From Parachlorella kessleri (lineage: Eukaryota; Chlorophyta; Trebouxiophyceae; Chlorellales; Chlorellaceae): a DNA stretch of 27,450 nt. Positions 10,575-21,670 of this stretch are shown in pieces. A model generated the notes under the pieces. It saw only the letters and a program-made list of their open reading frames with translations. It did no database searches and was not told where the DNA came from. The stretch is taken from assembly GCA_001598975.1 (NCBI GenBank), contig BBXU01003294.1, positions 1 through 27,450 of the forward strand, in the 5' to 3' direction. The first letter of the stretch is position 1; each line of letters begins with the position of its first letter. Both the position numbers and the translations under genes were made by a program.

Positions 10575-13500
10575 ATGATTAGTAACGGATCCGTGAATGC
10601 CGGCTCTGGGGCAGACCCCATGCACGATGCAACGTCTCCAGGCGATCTCAATGATGCGCTCCTGGAGCAAATATTTGCTATTGTCTGCTTTTGGAGGGCA
10701 AGGCACAGCAATCCTACGTACAAGCCCAACGGGTAAGCAACTATTGGTAGTTTAGAGGTCCCAGTGGCCTGTGCGGGGGCTGGGCGTCAAAGTAGTTGCC
10801 GGTAGGCAAGCATGCCTCCTGGCTTTGGAAAAGCACGTGTGACTGGTGTTCCAATAACGATTGCAGGTCAATACCACTGGTCTGCAAGCGCTGGAATCGT
10901 GTTTATACTTGCTCTACAACACTGTGGGAACATCTGGCCATGGATTGGGAGGTGGTGCTAGCCACCTTGGTCAACGAAGGCGTCTCCGGCACGCTCATTG
11001 CGCGCTATGGCTATGTCAGCAAGTAAGTATTTGTTGCAGACGCCTTCGCTACCCCAGCCGGCTTGCTGCTTGTGCCAGCACTGGCTGGTCGCCAGTCACC
11101 TCAGCGCTGGCACCGCTTACTACCGGCCGTATCAAGATGTCGCTGAGGGCATATCAGTAGCACAGGGTGGCATCCTAGTCAGCAAAGACTGACCACGACC
11201 GCTGCATAAGCAGGTGGATCTTTGACCGAGCGCCCAGCATAGCCTCCCTGCAGTACACCCACTGCGAGGTGTTGGGTATGCCCGGCCTGGAGCAGCAGCT
11301 GTGTCGCCTGGGGCAGGCTGCCACACGGCTGCGCAGCATAGACTTGTATGACGTGACTCACACAGCCGACAGCCTGGTAGGAGCGCTGGCCCAGTGTGCT
11401 GGCCTGCGGGAGATAGGTGGGTGAGAAGGGGCTGCCGCGAGCCGGAGAGGCATAGCTTGCACAAAGGGGCCTGCCGGGCGTGGCTTAGGTGCTTGTCTAG
11501 TTGCTGGGGATGGCACCTCTGTTGGCGATTGCAACGGGAATGACCAAAAATTAGCCTGTAAGGCATGTGTCCTAGCCGCCCAGTGATGTTGCAAGGTCCT
11601 TGATGTGGCCCTGTGCCATGTCCTGCAGGTATTTACTGCCAGCTGTCTTGTGAGGGGCCCATCCAGCAGCTTGTCGTGTCAGCAGCAGCTCTGAAGCAGC
11701 TAAGCAGCTTGGAGTCCCTTAGGGGTCTCACGCTGCATGTTGACAAGGCAAGGCCAGCTGACTGATTGTTTGTAACCAATGCATGCGTGCGGGCTCTCAC
11801 CTCAGCACAACTTGGGATCTGGGGTGACGACCTGGTGCATGGACGGGCTGGCTTGAATGTCACGTGGCAAATGCGTCTTACTCCTCACGCAGCTACTGCA
11901 ACTTTGGCAGGGAGCACAACTGTGCCTGGTGCTGCCGGTCCATGCCCCCGGCATGGTAACCATGCCAAGCAAAACCTTACCTAAAGTGGCACGACACCGT
12001 AGGTGTTGGGCAGCGTGCGAGACATAGGCGAAGCCCTCTCCTGCCTAACACACTTCAAGTGCGTTGGGCGGCGGGAGGCGATGGTGTTGCACCCAGAATT
12101 CATCCACACGTTGTGCAGCCTCAGGCGGCTGGAGCTTGGGAACTGCAGGTATGTGGTCGGTGGTTGGAGTATGCCATGGAAGATGTCCACCTCCATTTTG
12201 CAAGTTCTGCAGGGGGCAGAAACTGGGATGTAGTTGGCATGTTCTGACAAGCGCCTGTGTGTGATGCGCGCTCTTTTCCACTGATGGCTGCACATGCTTG
12301 GAATCTGGACCTTGGCCTATGAGGCCTGACGACGGGCTTTGACTAGTGCTGGACCCAGGTCCTGGCCCTGACAGGTGGTTCCGCTGCTGCAGGTTGGGGC
12401 AGTTCACTCCTCGCACAGCCGAGGTCCTGTCACAAGTTACCCTCCTTGGGCTGACAGGTGAAAAATATCTTCTGACGTGCCCGCCATGGACATTGAGTGG
12501 TGGCGCAGCATGCTGCCCAGCATGCACTGTTACGGAACCCCTCCTCGAAGACAGTGTATAGCACTCAGCCAGTCAATCGATTGCCACACCTCAGCTTCCG
12601 CCACAGTTGCTACCAGGACGAGTTCTGTGTGGTGGTCAGCAATCTCTCTCTGCCGACTCCTACACTTGGTCATTGCTTGCAGACATCCTGGCTGCCAGGC
12701 CCCGCAAGAAGGCGGGTACCACCTGGTGGGAAGGCCTCAAGTATCTTGACTGCCTAGCCCAGCTACACATCAAGGACCAGGACTGCGCTGGCATGCCTGC
12801 CAGCGCCCTTGACTGCACGGGCCTGCGGGGGCTCACCCTTGTTCGCAGCGCGGCTGACCACTGGCCCAGCCCCAGCCACCTTGTTGGTATGTGGAGGTTG
12901 CAGCAGGACCAGGGGCCCCAAGCTCGTATGCTCTTGTGCTCTCAGCTCCAGTGCTAGCAGATCTGTACTCTTTCATAGTTGCACGATAGCCACCTGGCAT
13001 TGGCTAGGAGTGGACGCATGGCACTGACAGCGTGTTGGATACCACTGGCAGTGCACTGATGCATACCTGCTTCAGCGGGCTGAGCGATTGCAGCATTACG
13101 CGTAACTGTAGTGCCGTGTGGCAAGACTCGCAGAATGCGCAATACTAACCTCCCCTGTGCTTTGCTGGGCGCAGCCACTCCCAACTGCCTTGGCGATCTA
13201 CAGTCCCTCCAGCTAAGCGAGCTCCGGCTGGAGCAAGCCATGCCATCTCAGGTATTGTGAAACAGTGCAACTGGGGACGCAGACTTCGCTCGTCAGCTGA
13301 AGCTGAGCTTATGGTTGTCTGCATGCCCAGAGGGTGCATTGGAGGGGTCGATCAGTGTGCTGGTGCGCCTAGGTTCCTGATGCAACCCCTGAGCAATTCT
13401 CATGCTGGTTGCAGTAGGCCAGCCTGACCACACATTTGCTTAATGCTGCAGTTCTGGCACAGCCTGGGTCAAGTCACCAAGCTGGTGTGGTCCGACTTGC

Positions 13501-15093
13501 AACTGCTCTCCCCTGATGCCCCAGTGCTGCGCCTGCTGGCAGCCCATCAGGTAGGGCCCAGACGGTTCTGCTACCTTGGAGGTTTGTAGCTGGACTCATC
13601 ACAACACCCAGGGGCGGGCTGCGCCAGCTAGCAGCATACTAGGGAAGTTACGCAGGTTTGTTGCCCGTGGCACCAGCTGCTTCGGTTTCGATGGAGCCTC
13701 GCCAGCCGTTGGGCCGTGAACTAGAAGCCCCAGGCAGCAGTGAGATCTTGGCACAAGCTCCGAGCTGTAGTTACTACATACCAGCATGCCTGGGGACCAC
13801 CCCAGGCAGGGAAGGGCGCTAGGATCAGTCACTAGGTGGCGTGGCATGTGTAGCTTGTTGGGGTGCCAGCAAATCAGAAGCCGGCGCCTGTGTTGTGCGG
13901 TGCAGGCCATGCCTGTCCCTGCCGAGATCTCCAGGCTTCAACATTTGCAGCAGCTGTGCTTGGAGTATGCCCAGCTTGACCAGGTGGGAGGGTTGCCTGG
14001 GCTAGTCTAACACCTGCGGCGTGCTTGTTTCTGTGTTTGTAATACGAAGATATACATAATGCATTATGTTGGAGTGTGTGTAGTAAGCACTGTCTAGCAT
14101 GTCGGATTGCTCACAGCAGTCTGTGAGTTACAAGCAGGCATCGGCCGTGTGATTGCGATGCAGGTCCCGGCATGCGCACAGGCTCTCACGAACCTGAAAA
14201 GGCTCAGCCTGGAGGGTAACAACATACAGACTGTGCCCGAGGGCCACTATCTCCTAGGTACGCTAGGTACCAAGGCTGAGGTCGCAGGAGCCAGCAGAGA
14301 AGGCCCAGTTCCTGTGTGTCTTGCTTGCTATCTCCTCTCCTGTGCCGCAGTCATGGCCGTGAACCCAGAGCATCGTCCACTTTATGACGCCTGGCATTTG
14401 GAACAGGATGATTACACTCTTGGTCATGCTGGAGTCGTTGACTGCAGACTACCAAACAACCATCATACGCCTCTCAACAAAGTTCCCTGCTGGCATGATG
14501 CAGGTGTAGAGCACCTCAGCCTGGCTGCCAACTCCATACAGCAGCTGCCAGACGGCCTGCAGGCCTGCCGCAGCCTCAGGACCCTGTCGCTGGCTCGCAA
14601 CCCCGAGCTGCAACTGAGCGTGGAGGAAGTAGGGGCCTTGGTGAGGGCCTGCCCCGCGCTGGAGCGGGTGCAGGTTACAGAATGCAACGGTAAGCTTATA
14701 GGGACGAGATGCACTAGCTGCGCACAGCGGGGCTGGGTACAGCCCCGCCTTGCTTTCCACCACTGATTAGTTTGCTTGCTTGCTTGGCGATTAGATGTCA
14801 AGCTGGGCCTTGCCAGATTGTGCGCTCGCCTCGCTCAACATGGGATCCTAGGCAGTAGTGGGCGAGAAGGGTGACTCTCGCGTGGCAAGGCTGTACTACG
14901 GTTCTAAACGTGCGCGCGCAAGCGCCACTTGCCACCCTGGAAAAGTGGTTGACCCGACTTGTGTGCAGGGCTGCTGCTGGGGCACTTGGTAGAGGAGCAG
15001 GAAGGGCATCAGCACGCAACAGACTTCTGGAAAGTTCAGAAGCTGTATCCGACCCTGCTGGTATGGGAAGATGAGAGGCAGGAATGGGAGTAG
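10575..15093 (+). CDS. F-box / leucine-rich-repeat protein (607 aa)
   Basis: Thirteen exons: 10575-10732, 10867-11022, 11214-11416, 11629-11747, 12003-12148, 12393-12457, 12569-12886, 13175-13251, 13452-13550, 13906-13983, 14164-14257, 14504-14689 and 14969-15093 (TAG). They total 1,824 bases with every phase compatible. Residues 24-80 match an F-box (DLNDALLEQIF, then PLVCKRWNRVYTCSTTLWEH), the Skp1-binding module of SCF ubiquitin ligases. The rest is leucine-rich: LRRLELGNC, LRGLTLV, LQSLQLSELRL, LQQLCLEYAQL, and near the C-terminus LKRLSLEGNNIQTVP and VEHLSLAANSIQQLP, which are canonical LRRs. The expected role is substrate recognition for ubiquitylation in cytosol or nucleus; the substrate is unknown. 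Intron 11748-12002 appears to use a GC donor (AAG/GCAAGG), since read-through meets TGA. The 12457/12569 junction is the least certain: another frame there also encodes LRR-like sequence (LPHLSFRHSCYQDEF). Confidence 0.86.
11748..12002 (+). other. GC-AG intron of the F-box gene
   Basis: Exon 11629-11747 ends HVDK at AAG, followed by GCAAGG; the next exon follows CGTAG at 12002 and continues VLGSVRDIGEALSC in phase 0. Without a splice here the frame reaches TGA within a few codons. Confidence 0.6.
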
Positions 15094-15146
15094 GAGGGCA
15101 CCGCTGAGTCAAGTGCACTTGCTCCATGGGGGATGCAAATGCTCAC

Positions 15147-15166
15147 CTTGCTTGCTTGCTTGCTTG
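15147..15166 (+). repeat. (CTTG)5 microsatellite
   Basis: Five tandem CTTG units just after the F-box gene. A shorter run of the same unit lies at about 14772-14786 in its last intron. Confidence 0.85.
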
Positions 15167-15441
15167 ATCTGTCTGTCATATTTAAAAAAATGGGGAGGGT
15201 AATGCGAGGACTTGTGCGGACTGACAAGTGGGGAAGAGCAAGTGGGGCATCTGCCGTCAGGAGAATGCCTAGTAACTCAAGAGCAAGCGCTGGCATGCAA
15301 AGCTCAAGGTGCACCATGCAACACAACATGCTAGCTTTGCTACCCAGCCAGCCCCCATATCCTGATAAGAACACCATTGCAAGTTCAGCACCTGTGACCG
15401 ACTAGCTGTGCTGCACAACCTCAAAAAGCAACCTGCACCCA

Positions 15442-15809
15442 TCACTGTTTCGCTCCTGCATTGGGTTGCACACATGTAAGACAGGTGTGGGCTGCTCCAG
15501 CAGCTGATGTCCCAGAGAGCGCCTCCGGCTCCTCTAGCTGCAGCAGGCTCATTGACTGGGGTATGCCGCCAGGCCCCATGCCGATCACCGCCTGCATGAT
15601 CAGCACCTCCCACTCCCCAGCACCAAGAAGGTTGTAGAGCAGGGTTGACCGCAAGCCACCCTTGCGCACCATCTGCAAAACGGAACAGGTGGGGGAGGAT
15701 CATGCTGCATGAATGTGATTTGACTACAATTATGGGCGAAGGGTGGGTGGCAGCCAGTTGCCTGCTGTGATAGAGGATGAGGAGGAACCTGAACATCTGG
15801 CTCATGCAT
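15442..15809 (-). CDS. Possible small two-exon gene, unknown (83 aa)
   Basis: The exon 15672-15442 (TAG/TAA-ended frame) encodes MVRKGGLRSTLLYNLLGAGE, then WEVLIMQAVIG and a tail with LLQLEEPEAL. It sits directly after an acceptor (TTTTGCAG), so it may be an internal or last exon. A short first exon at 15809-15789 (MHEPDVQ), ending CAG/GTTCCT, would join in phase 0. A TATATATAG sequence about 110 bases upstream of ATG 15809 could be its TATA box. I recognise no family. It may instead be a remnant of a larger gene, or spurious sequence in the 3' region of the F-box gene. Confidence 0.3.
15475..15479 (+). terminator. Possible TGTAA poly(A) signal of the F-box gene
   Basis: TGTAA is the common green-algal poly(A) signal. 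This copy lies about 380 bases after the F-box stop and overlaps the doubtful minus-strand exon, so the assignment is weak. Confidence 0.25.
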
Positions 15810-17154
15810 AGATTTACTGGCTCAGAACTAAGGCAAGACAGGGAGCATAACTGCTAACAGCCCAGGCCTCGTATAGCTACACCCTATCACCATTCTGTTT
15901 GCACCACCTTCCACCCTTACTATATATAGATGGAGAATGCACCACCCCACCAGCCTCCGCGTTTGCTTCACACCAGCATCCACAGTAACTATGATGCAGC
16001 CTGTGAGCACTCAGTAAGTCACTTGCCCGTATTGTTACATCGGAGGCACGCTGAGTCCCCCGCAGCGGTATTGTGACCGTTGCTATGTGGCCATCATGTG
16101 TTATTCGGACAGATGAGTTGTACCTGCAGACATTTGTGCGCCATCATTCACGAAGCAGGGTTTGTAAATATCCTGTGAATCCACATGCAACTCACAGCAT
16201 GCTTTGGGACGTCTAACAACCTTAAGCAGCAGCCTTGATGGAGCTGTCATCTGTAGGTTTACATAGAAAGGCTCCCCTCCTTAAACTGACTTATGATGCC
16301 CTGCACTTACCAAGGGCCTGCTTTTAACGGCTCTCCCAGGGCTGCTTGTAACCTTTGGTGCACGGCCGCGCGCTCCGTAAGGAGGCTGCAGCAGCAACCC
16401 TAATTTCAGTGTACGGTTCGGGGGTTGCAGGCAAGCATCGATAGCCTGCATGACCTCACGTTCTTGTCTTCATGTACATCACAGTGTCCGCTGTGGTGTC
16501 TGTCACAGCGTAGCCACAGGCGACCAGCAGGGCTGCTCCAACGGTCTTTTTCAGCATGATGATTCCTAGACAGCTTGCTGCCGTACAGTTATAAGGCAGT
16601 GCTGCTCACACCAAACCTATAAACCCTGCAGGACAAAAAACACCTCACGCTTTGAAAAGGTATTAAGAGCCCTTGAACAAATCACTGCTCCATATGGAAG
16701 CGCATCGGTCAAGTGGCTGCAACAGCCTGCTGAGAGTGCTCGCCCTGGGCGGGGCAGGGCGCGCGCAGCTCATCCCTCACCAAAGCTTTCATCCAAGAAG
16801 CTTTGGTTGATTGCTCATTGACGAAAAGGAATGCACAGGTATCTTTGTGGATTAAGAGGGCAGCTGAGGCTCTTTTCTCCAATGTGCGGTGGAACTAGCC
16901 TGGGCAGTGACTAACCTTGTGCCGTGTCTGCTGCTATACGAAAGGCTGCTGGCGCGTGCCTATATCCTGTAGCTCGGGTAGTATGCCAGCTGGCGGCGTT
17001 GAAAAGGTAGGCTCGACTGCTGCCGCGTAATCATCTAGCTGACTCGGACACTCAAGTGAACTTCATAACGCTTTGCCTTTCACTTACTTGAGGGATCGCC
17101 AAGTCTGTCTACGTGTTGCCACCAAACAGGGTAATCATCGCAACGCGTGATCCA
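15810..17154. other. Long intergenic region with no convincing gene
   Basis: Both strands lack long open frames and I found no exon chain with matching phases. It contains a TATATATA stretch near 15918-15930, a 9-bp-arm hairpin at 16780-16806, and presumably the promoter and 5' UTR of the DUF4242 gene at its right end. A short MPAGGVEK frame at 16983-17006 ending in GTAGGC does not join the DUF4242 exon in phase. Confidence 0.5.
16780..16806. repeat. Inverted repeat, 9-bp arms
   Basis: CCAAAGCTT and AAGCTTTGG are separated by nine bases, giving a perfect stem. It lies in the gene-poor stretch about 350 bases before the DUF4242 gene. Confidence 0.65.
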
Positions 17155-17829
17155 ATGGCTGCCCAGAACCTTAGAAAGTTCGTCATTGTCCGGGATATCC
17201 CTGGCATTGCCTCCAAAGAGCTGGGTGCAGTCTCCAAGAGCTCTTGCGACGCTATCAAGGCTGTGGGCACCGACCAGGTCCAATGGGTGCACAGCTATGT
17301 CACCAAGGACAGGCAAGCTGGGTAGCTAGGCTTTCGACCGCCCTAGAGAGGAAGCACTCCTGATCAATTAAGGACAGCTCTTTCACCAAAATCACCTCTG
17401 CAACTGATTGTATCCTTGCTTTGATGGTGCAGGACGTACTGTGTGTATTTGGCGACCGGCGAGGATGCCATCAGGCAAGTGCCATTGCCATGCACTGGCC
17501 GCACTAAGCTTTTCAAAGAAATGTTAAATAAGGCACCGATTGCCAATGAGCTGTGGTGAATGAGACGCGTTTGAGTATAGCGACATGATACGGAGCAACC
17601 AGTGGTAACAGCCAGTCGAGGTCTGATAGGGGCGTGGGTTTGTCAAGCATACTTCCAGTTGCGCCCCACATCCTTGCACAGCCCTCAGGCTGCGGCACAT
17701 ACCAGTGCTCTTACTGACAATCTGTAGATCCTGCTGTGCAGAAAGCATGCTGAGTCTGGAGGCTTCCCTATCACTTCCATCGATGAGGTGGAGACCATTA
17801 TTGACCCAACTACCGCTAACAAGGCATGA
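17155..17829 (+). CDS. DUF4242 (SCO4226-like) family protein, 95 aa
   Basis: Exons 17155-17312, 17433-17474 and 17742-17829 (TGA) total 288 bases. The product is a single complete domain: KFVIVRDIPG at the start, QWVHSYVTKDR then TYCVYLATGEDAIR in the middle, HAESGGFPITSIDEVETIID then PTTANKA at the end. This is the DUF4242 pattern (VIVReIPG...WveSYVTdDk.YCVY.A..eeAireHA..gGFP...i.ev..iIDPtTA). Bacterial SCO4226 is described as a nickel-binding ferredoxin-like dimer; the role in algae is not established. There is no targeting peptide if ATG 17155 (context CCAATGG) is the start. Both introns appear to be GC-AG (ACAG/GCAAGC and TCAG/GCAAGT). For intron 1 a GT donor nine bases downstream would insert Gln-Ala-Gly in phase, but the family fits the GC choice better. 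Confidence 0.9.
17313..17432 (+). other. GC-AG intron 1 of the DUF4242 gene
   Basis: The border GACAG/GCAAGC...GGTGCAG/GACG joins SYVTKDR to TYCVYLA exactly as the family demands. The alternative GT donor at 17322 keeps the same phase and adds three residues. Confidence 0.6.
17475..17741 (+). other. GC-AG intron 2 of the DUF4242 gene
   Basis: The border ATCAG/GCAAGT...TGTGCAG/AAAGC joins EDAIR to KHAESGGFP, which matches the conserved AIR-x-HA-x-x-GGFP stretch of the family. No GT donor gives this junction. Confidence 0.75.
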
Positions 17830-18206
17830 CATGATGATGACAAGTGTACAGTTGACAGCTGCTGATACACAACCATGTCACGATGCGCTTCAAGGGCTGG
17901 GCTGTACATTTACTTGTGGGAGCGAGAAGCAACATCACACACCTTAGCCCCTCCAAGTGACGCTCAAGGGGTGCTCGACCTACCCAATAAAAAGTTGCCA
18001 GCGGGGTGTGACAGGCACGTTGTAATCGCAACACGTCAAACCTATTGGCAGCCTATTAACATAGCACAATAGCGGCGTTCCTGTCCCAGGACGCAAACTG
18101 GAAACAAATAGTGCCAGGCTCGCTGCAGGCCAAGCTCAGCTGATTTATCCGCTGGAACCTTTGCTTAGTCGGCCTGCGACCTTCAGCCGACCTGCCAAGA
18201 GATTGC
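17830..18206. other. Convergent intergenic region
   Basis: It separates the stops of the DUF4242 gene and the first S28 gene. A TGTAA at 18021-18025 may serve the DUF4242 transcript. From about 18010-18050 rightwards it becomes homologous to sequence after about 22790, so the left edge of the tandem duplication lies here. Confidence 0.5.
18021..18025 (+). terminator. Possible TGTAA poly(A) signal of the DUF4242 gene
   Basis: TGTAA on the plus strand, 192 bases after the TGA stop, is the only copy seen in this spacer. Confidence 0.3.
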
Positions 18207-21200
18207 TCACCCTAGCAACCGCCTGTTGGACAGAAGCTTCCTTCTCCCTGACGCTAGCATCCGCTCAACATACGTCTTCATCTGGGCCTGGGCAGCGGTT
18301 AACTCCTCGGAGTCCGTCTCTAGCCGTGCCCTGCATGCATTGGAGACGCCAGTTTACTACCAATTTCCCAAATGTAAGAGGGCTTCGGCTGCGTCCTGGA
18401 CTTCCCAAAGGCAGTTATTAGTTCTACGAACAGCGTCCAGCCCGCATCAGCAAAGAGCGAACTAGTCAAGCCGCAGGGAAACACCACATAAAGTTTACTC
18501 ACGGGAAGAGATGAGAGCAGTGGCTTGTCCTCGGTGTCACAATAGCTAGCACGCTTGAGCTCAGGTCTTGCAACACAGACCCCGCACTCCAGGGATCATA
18601 TCCCCCGTTCGTAAACTGCAAGCAGCTACCATTGCAAAGTGAGGCGGAGGAAGGGTTGCCTGAAGGGCAGTCTGCTGACAACCGCGTGAGTATGCAGGAT
18701 CCTAAGCGGCATACAACACTTCCTGTGATCATGGTTGGTAGATCGACACAACCTGCCTGCACTACGCTGCTACACCATATACAGATTGGAGGTTGTGGGC
18801 GCAGACTTGGTGCACGTCCATGCATGCCTTGCCTGCACTCCGTCACAGTCAAAACTTGAGTAATCACAACCAAGCACTCCGGCCTCACCCCACTCACCAC
18901 GATGTTGGTGGCGCTGCTGTAAGTGTCCTCGTCGTAGACTAGACTGCTGGGAGGCACTGGGCCCTCGCGCAGGGCATACAGATCCTTGCACCAAGCCGTG
19001 TAGGCCTCCCAATCAAGAGAGCCATCGCCAAAGATGGAGCCCTTGGCGGTGCTGGAGGAGAAGAAGTCGGAGACAGGGAAGCCCTCACGGCAGCCCTGCC
19101 AACATCCAAAAATGAGGGCAAAAGTTAGCAACAAGCTGGCGCCAGCCTGGCAAGTCTGTTTCAGGGTAAGTGCCATACTTAGTGCTGGCGTGGTTGTGCT
19201 GTCAACCACCACCTGTGCTAGCTTGATGCAGCTAGCCATGGCGGTGCTAGCATTCCTCCCACATGGCAAACATCACCCATCAAAGCTCCTTCGCTTGGTC
19301 ATGGCAGACCCGCAACTGTCCGCAACCGCGTACCTGCCGCCTGACCACCGCGTACCTGATAGAAGTAGGCTAGCGAGTCTGGCTCTCTTTGCAGGTCCGA
19401 CTGGGAGTATGCATAGAGAGGCTCTGTTGTGTAGGAGGGGAGGCAGTCATACTGCTGACCGCTGCTCCCACTGCTCATTGTGAGCAGCAAGACCTGAGCC
19501 AGGCCCTTGACTGCAGCGAGCCCGCTGTCGTCATCAGACGGGGAAGGTTTCATCGGCTGGCAAGCGTCGGAAACGGTAACCGTGTTTTGAGGCGCTGCAG
19601 GCAGTCAGGGTCCAGTGTTCGGGCACTGTCACTTAGCGAGCTGCTGAACTGACTGCTGACACCCTGGAATGAAGCATGCTCTGTGTGGACGATTTGGGCA
19701 CAACAAGGCTCACCCTGCAACGGCGCGATCCGACCGTGAAGAGGTGAGCTCGCTTCTCTGTCTGTGAACTGCAGCTGCTGTTGTTCCAGTGAGCTAGGCT
19801 GCAAGAAGCCCAGTAAACTCACCATCCAGGGACTGAAAGAGGCCCCACCAGGCATTGCGCAGCGTGTTTGCCAGCATGGCGACGCTCTCAGGGGACTTGA
19901 GTACTTCTGTCGTGCAGAAACTGCAGCAGGCCGGGCGGGCGAGCAGCTTGATTATGCTGGCTGAATAATGTGGTACTTGTTATGTTCCTCAGACCAAATT
20001 CCTAGCTGTCTACATACTTCTACATAGAGCACAACATACAGCACGCAGGATCCGGGCTGCAGGCCGGCACCCGACACCTGCTGGTGGGTCACTCACCCCA
20101 CTGACTTCTCCAGTTGGCTCCTGCCCCTCTGACTATCAGCAAGGTCAGCCAGAGTCTGGAAACCCAGTCTGATAGCCTTGGAGCAAGTGCTGCCACTAGC
20201 ATCTTGCACAGCCTTGGTCAGAACCTGCAACGGGGGTGAGCAGCTGAACTCCTTGACCGGAGGTCATGCGTCATGCCAACAAATAGTCCCCATGTCAGAT
20301 CGCCCAAGCAAGATGAAGATGAGTAAGACAGCAAGGAATCCCTATTAACAGACCCATGCATGTGTGCTAGTGATGCGCCATACCTCAAATGAGTCATTAA
20401 TGGCGTGCTTATAAGGGGCGGCGGGTGCCAGGTACTTGACTGGGGCGCCAGCAGCCACAGCCACGTCGAAGTCATCTGGGTAGAGGATGCGCATGTACGC
20501 TGCAAGGTTGCCACCATACGACCCGCCATAAGCCACAGCTGGTGCTGAGCTGGGCACCTTGTACTTCTGCAATCAAGGGGTTATGCTTAAGGACACCAGG
20601 GGTCTCCTGTCACCTACGCTATCATGTTGTAATATATCCCGGGTCTTTTTGATGACTCAGATCACCCCACTGCAGCCGAGCTAAACATCCAGCTATGAGT
20701 GCCCCACTACAGATGAAGTCAGCTTCAGCCCCTGAGCCATACGTACCTGGCGCACAAACCGCAGGGCAGCGGCATAGTCTGCAACTGCCTGCTCGGCAGT
20801 CAGCCACTGGATGCCCTCAGATGTGAGGCTGGAGGCCCCCTTGGGCATTGACTCCCCATAGTATCGATGCTGCAGGGCACACAGCCAGGCAGCACTTTGC
20901 CAGGGGCCCCGCAGACGCACGTGTAATGGTCGACACAGCAGGGCGAGGGTCGTGCTTGTGATGTTGTTGTGAAAGGATGAGGCGAGGACATCATTGGTAC
21001 AGCAAGCAGGTCAACGGCTCTTGAACAGAGTTTTAGCACCTGCTCACAAAGAGATTGAACGGCCGAGCGTTCTTTGGGAGTTTTACACCACAGCACCTGC
21101 ACTCGCTCGCTAGCTCGCCTTACCTCAGCATACACCAGCAGGCCGCCATCCTGCTGTGCCCAGTCCGAGAAAACGGAGGGAAAGGCTTTCTCAAGGGCTG

Positions 21201-21636
21201 CCTCCGGGCCCGCATAGAAGAACAGCGGCTCGTTGCGGAGCTTACCCCAGAAGCGAGTGCACACATACACTCGCTGCTGCCAGCTGGGGCTGTCGGCGTC
21301 TTCCTTGCTGAAGTGGTCCACTGGCTGGTCCACCCACAGGGTGTCGCAGTCCAGGGCTGAGCCTCTGGAGCGTTCCGAGGCTGTGGTCACCCTATCTGGG
21401 GTTATGCTGGTTTTCTGGCTGAGGCTGTACTGGCTATACTGCTCCCACTGCTGTCCATGCAGCACGTGCACCACCCGCTGACGGCTACTTAGCCCACTCC
21501 AGGTGCCAGCTGCCGCAGGCCCGCCGCTATTGAGAGCATCGCTGCTGGCCAGGGTAGGTTGAATAGCCAGGGTAAGGACAGTTAGAGGTAGGACAAGGGC
21601 AACCAAGGTACTTCCTATCGACCCAAGGCAGGTCAT
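18207..21636 (-). CDS. Serine carboxypeptidase, peptidase family S28 (572 aa), tandem copy A
   Basis: Nine exons in coding order: 21636-21124, 20869-20747, 20566-20384, 20224-20097, 19920-19823, 19594-19356, 19095-18898, 18615-18503 and 18330-18207 (TGA). They total 1,719 bases with all phases compatible. The N-terminus has a signal peptide (hydrophobic VALVLPLTVLTLA), so the product should enter the secretory path or vacuole. Family S28 (lysosomal Pro-X carboxypeptidase, DPP7, thymus-specific serine protease) cleaves next to proline. Landmarks: LFFYAGPEAA, HRYYGESMP, the nucleophile in YGGSYGGNLAAY (Ser about 228), the Asp in FTNGGYDPWSAG (about 501) and the His in TSHCSHLF (about 526). The usual GAHHLDLR around the His is changed, but the His itself aligns. 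The protein ends with a basic RRKLLSNRRLLG. Copy B lies 4.7 kb upstream in the same orientation, with eight exons of equal length. Confidence 0.94.
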
Positions 21637-21670
21637 GGTTGGCGACGGGGCTGAGGCGCGATTTGGAAAC

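Noticed and set aside
11214..12900. F-box gene as a pseudogene, because several frames are used
   Set aside because: All 13 exons join in phase from ATG to TAG with acceptable borders, so no disabling change needs to be assumed.
16983..17006. Upstream first exon (MPAGGVEK) for the DUF4242 gene
   Set aside because: Its phase-0 donor does not join the acceptor at 17129 without creating a stop; ATG 17155 already gives a full-length domain.
17131..18060. Similarity of GTAATC...GCAAC...GGC(T/A)GCC at 17131 and 18020, as a duplicated 5' end of the DUF4242 gene
   Set aside because: The match is only about 30 bases with gaps, and the 18020 copy is better explained as the edge of the S28 duplication (matching about 22815).
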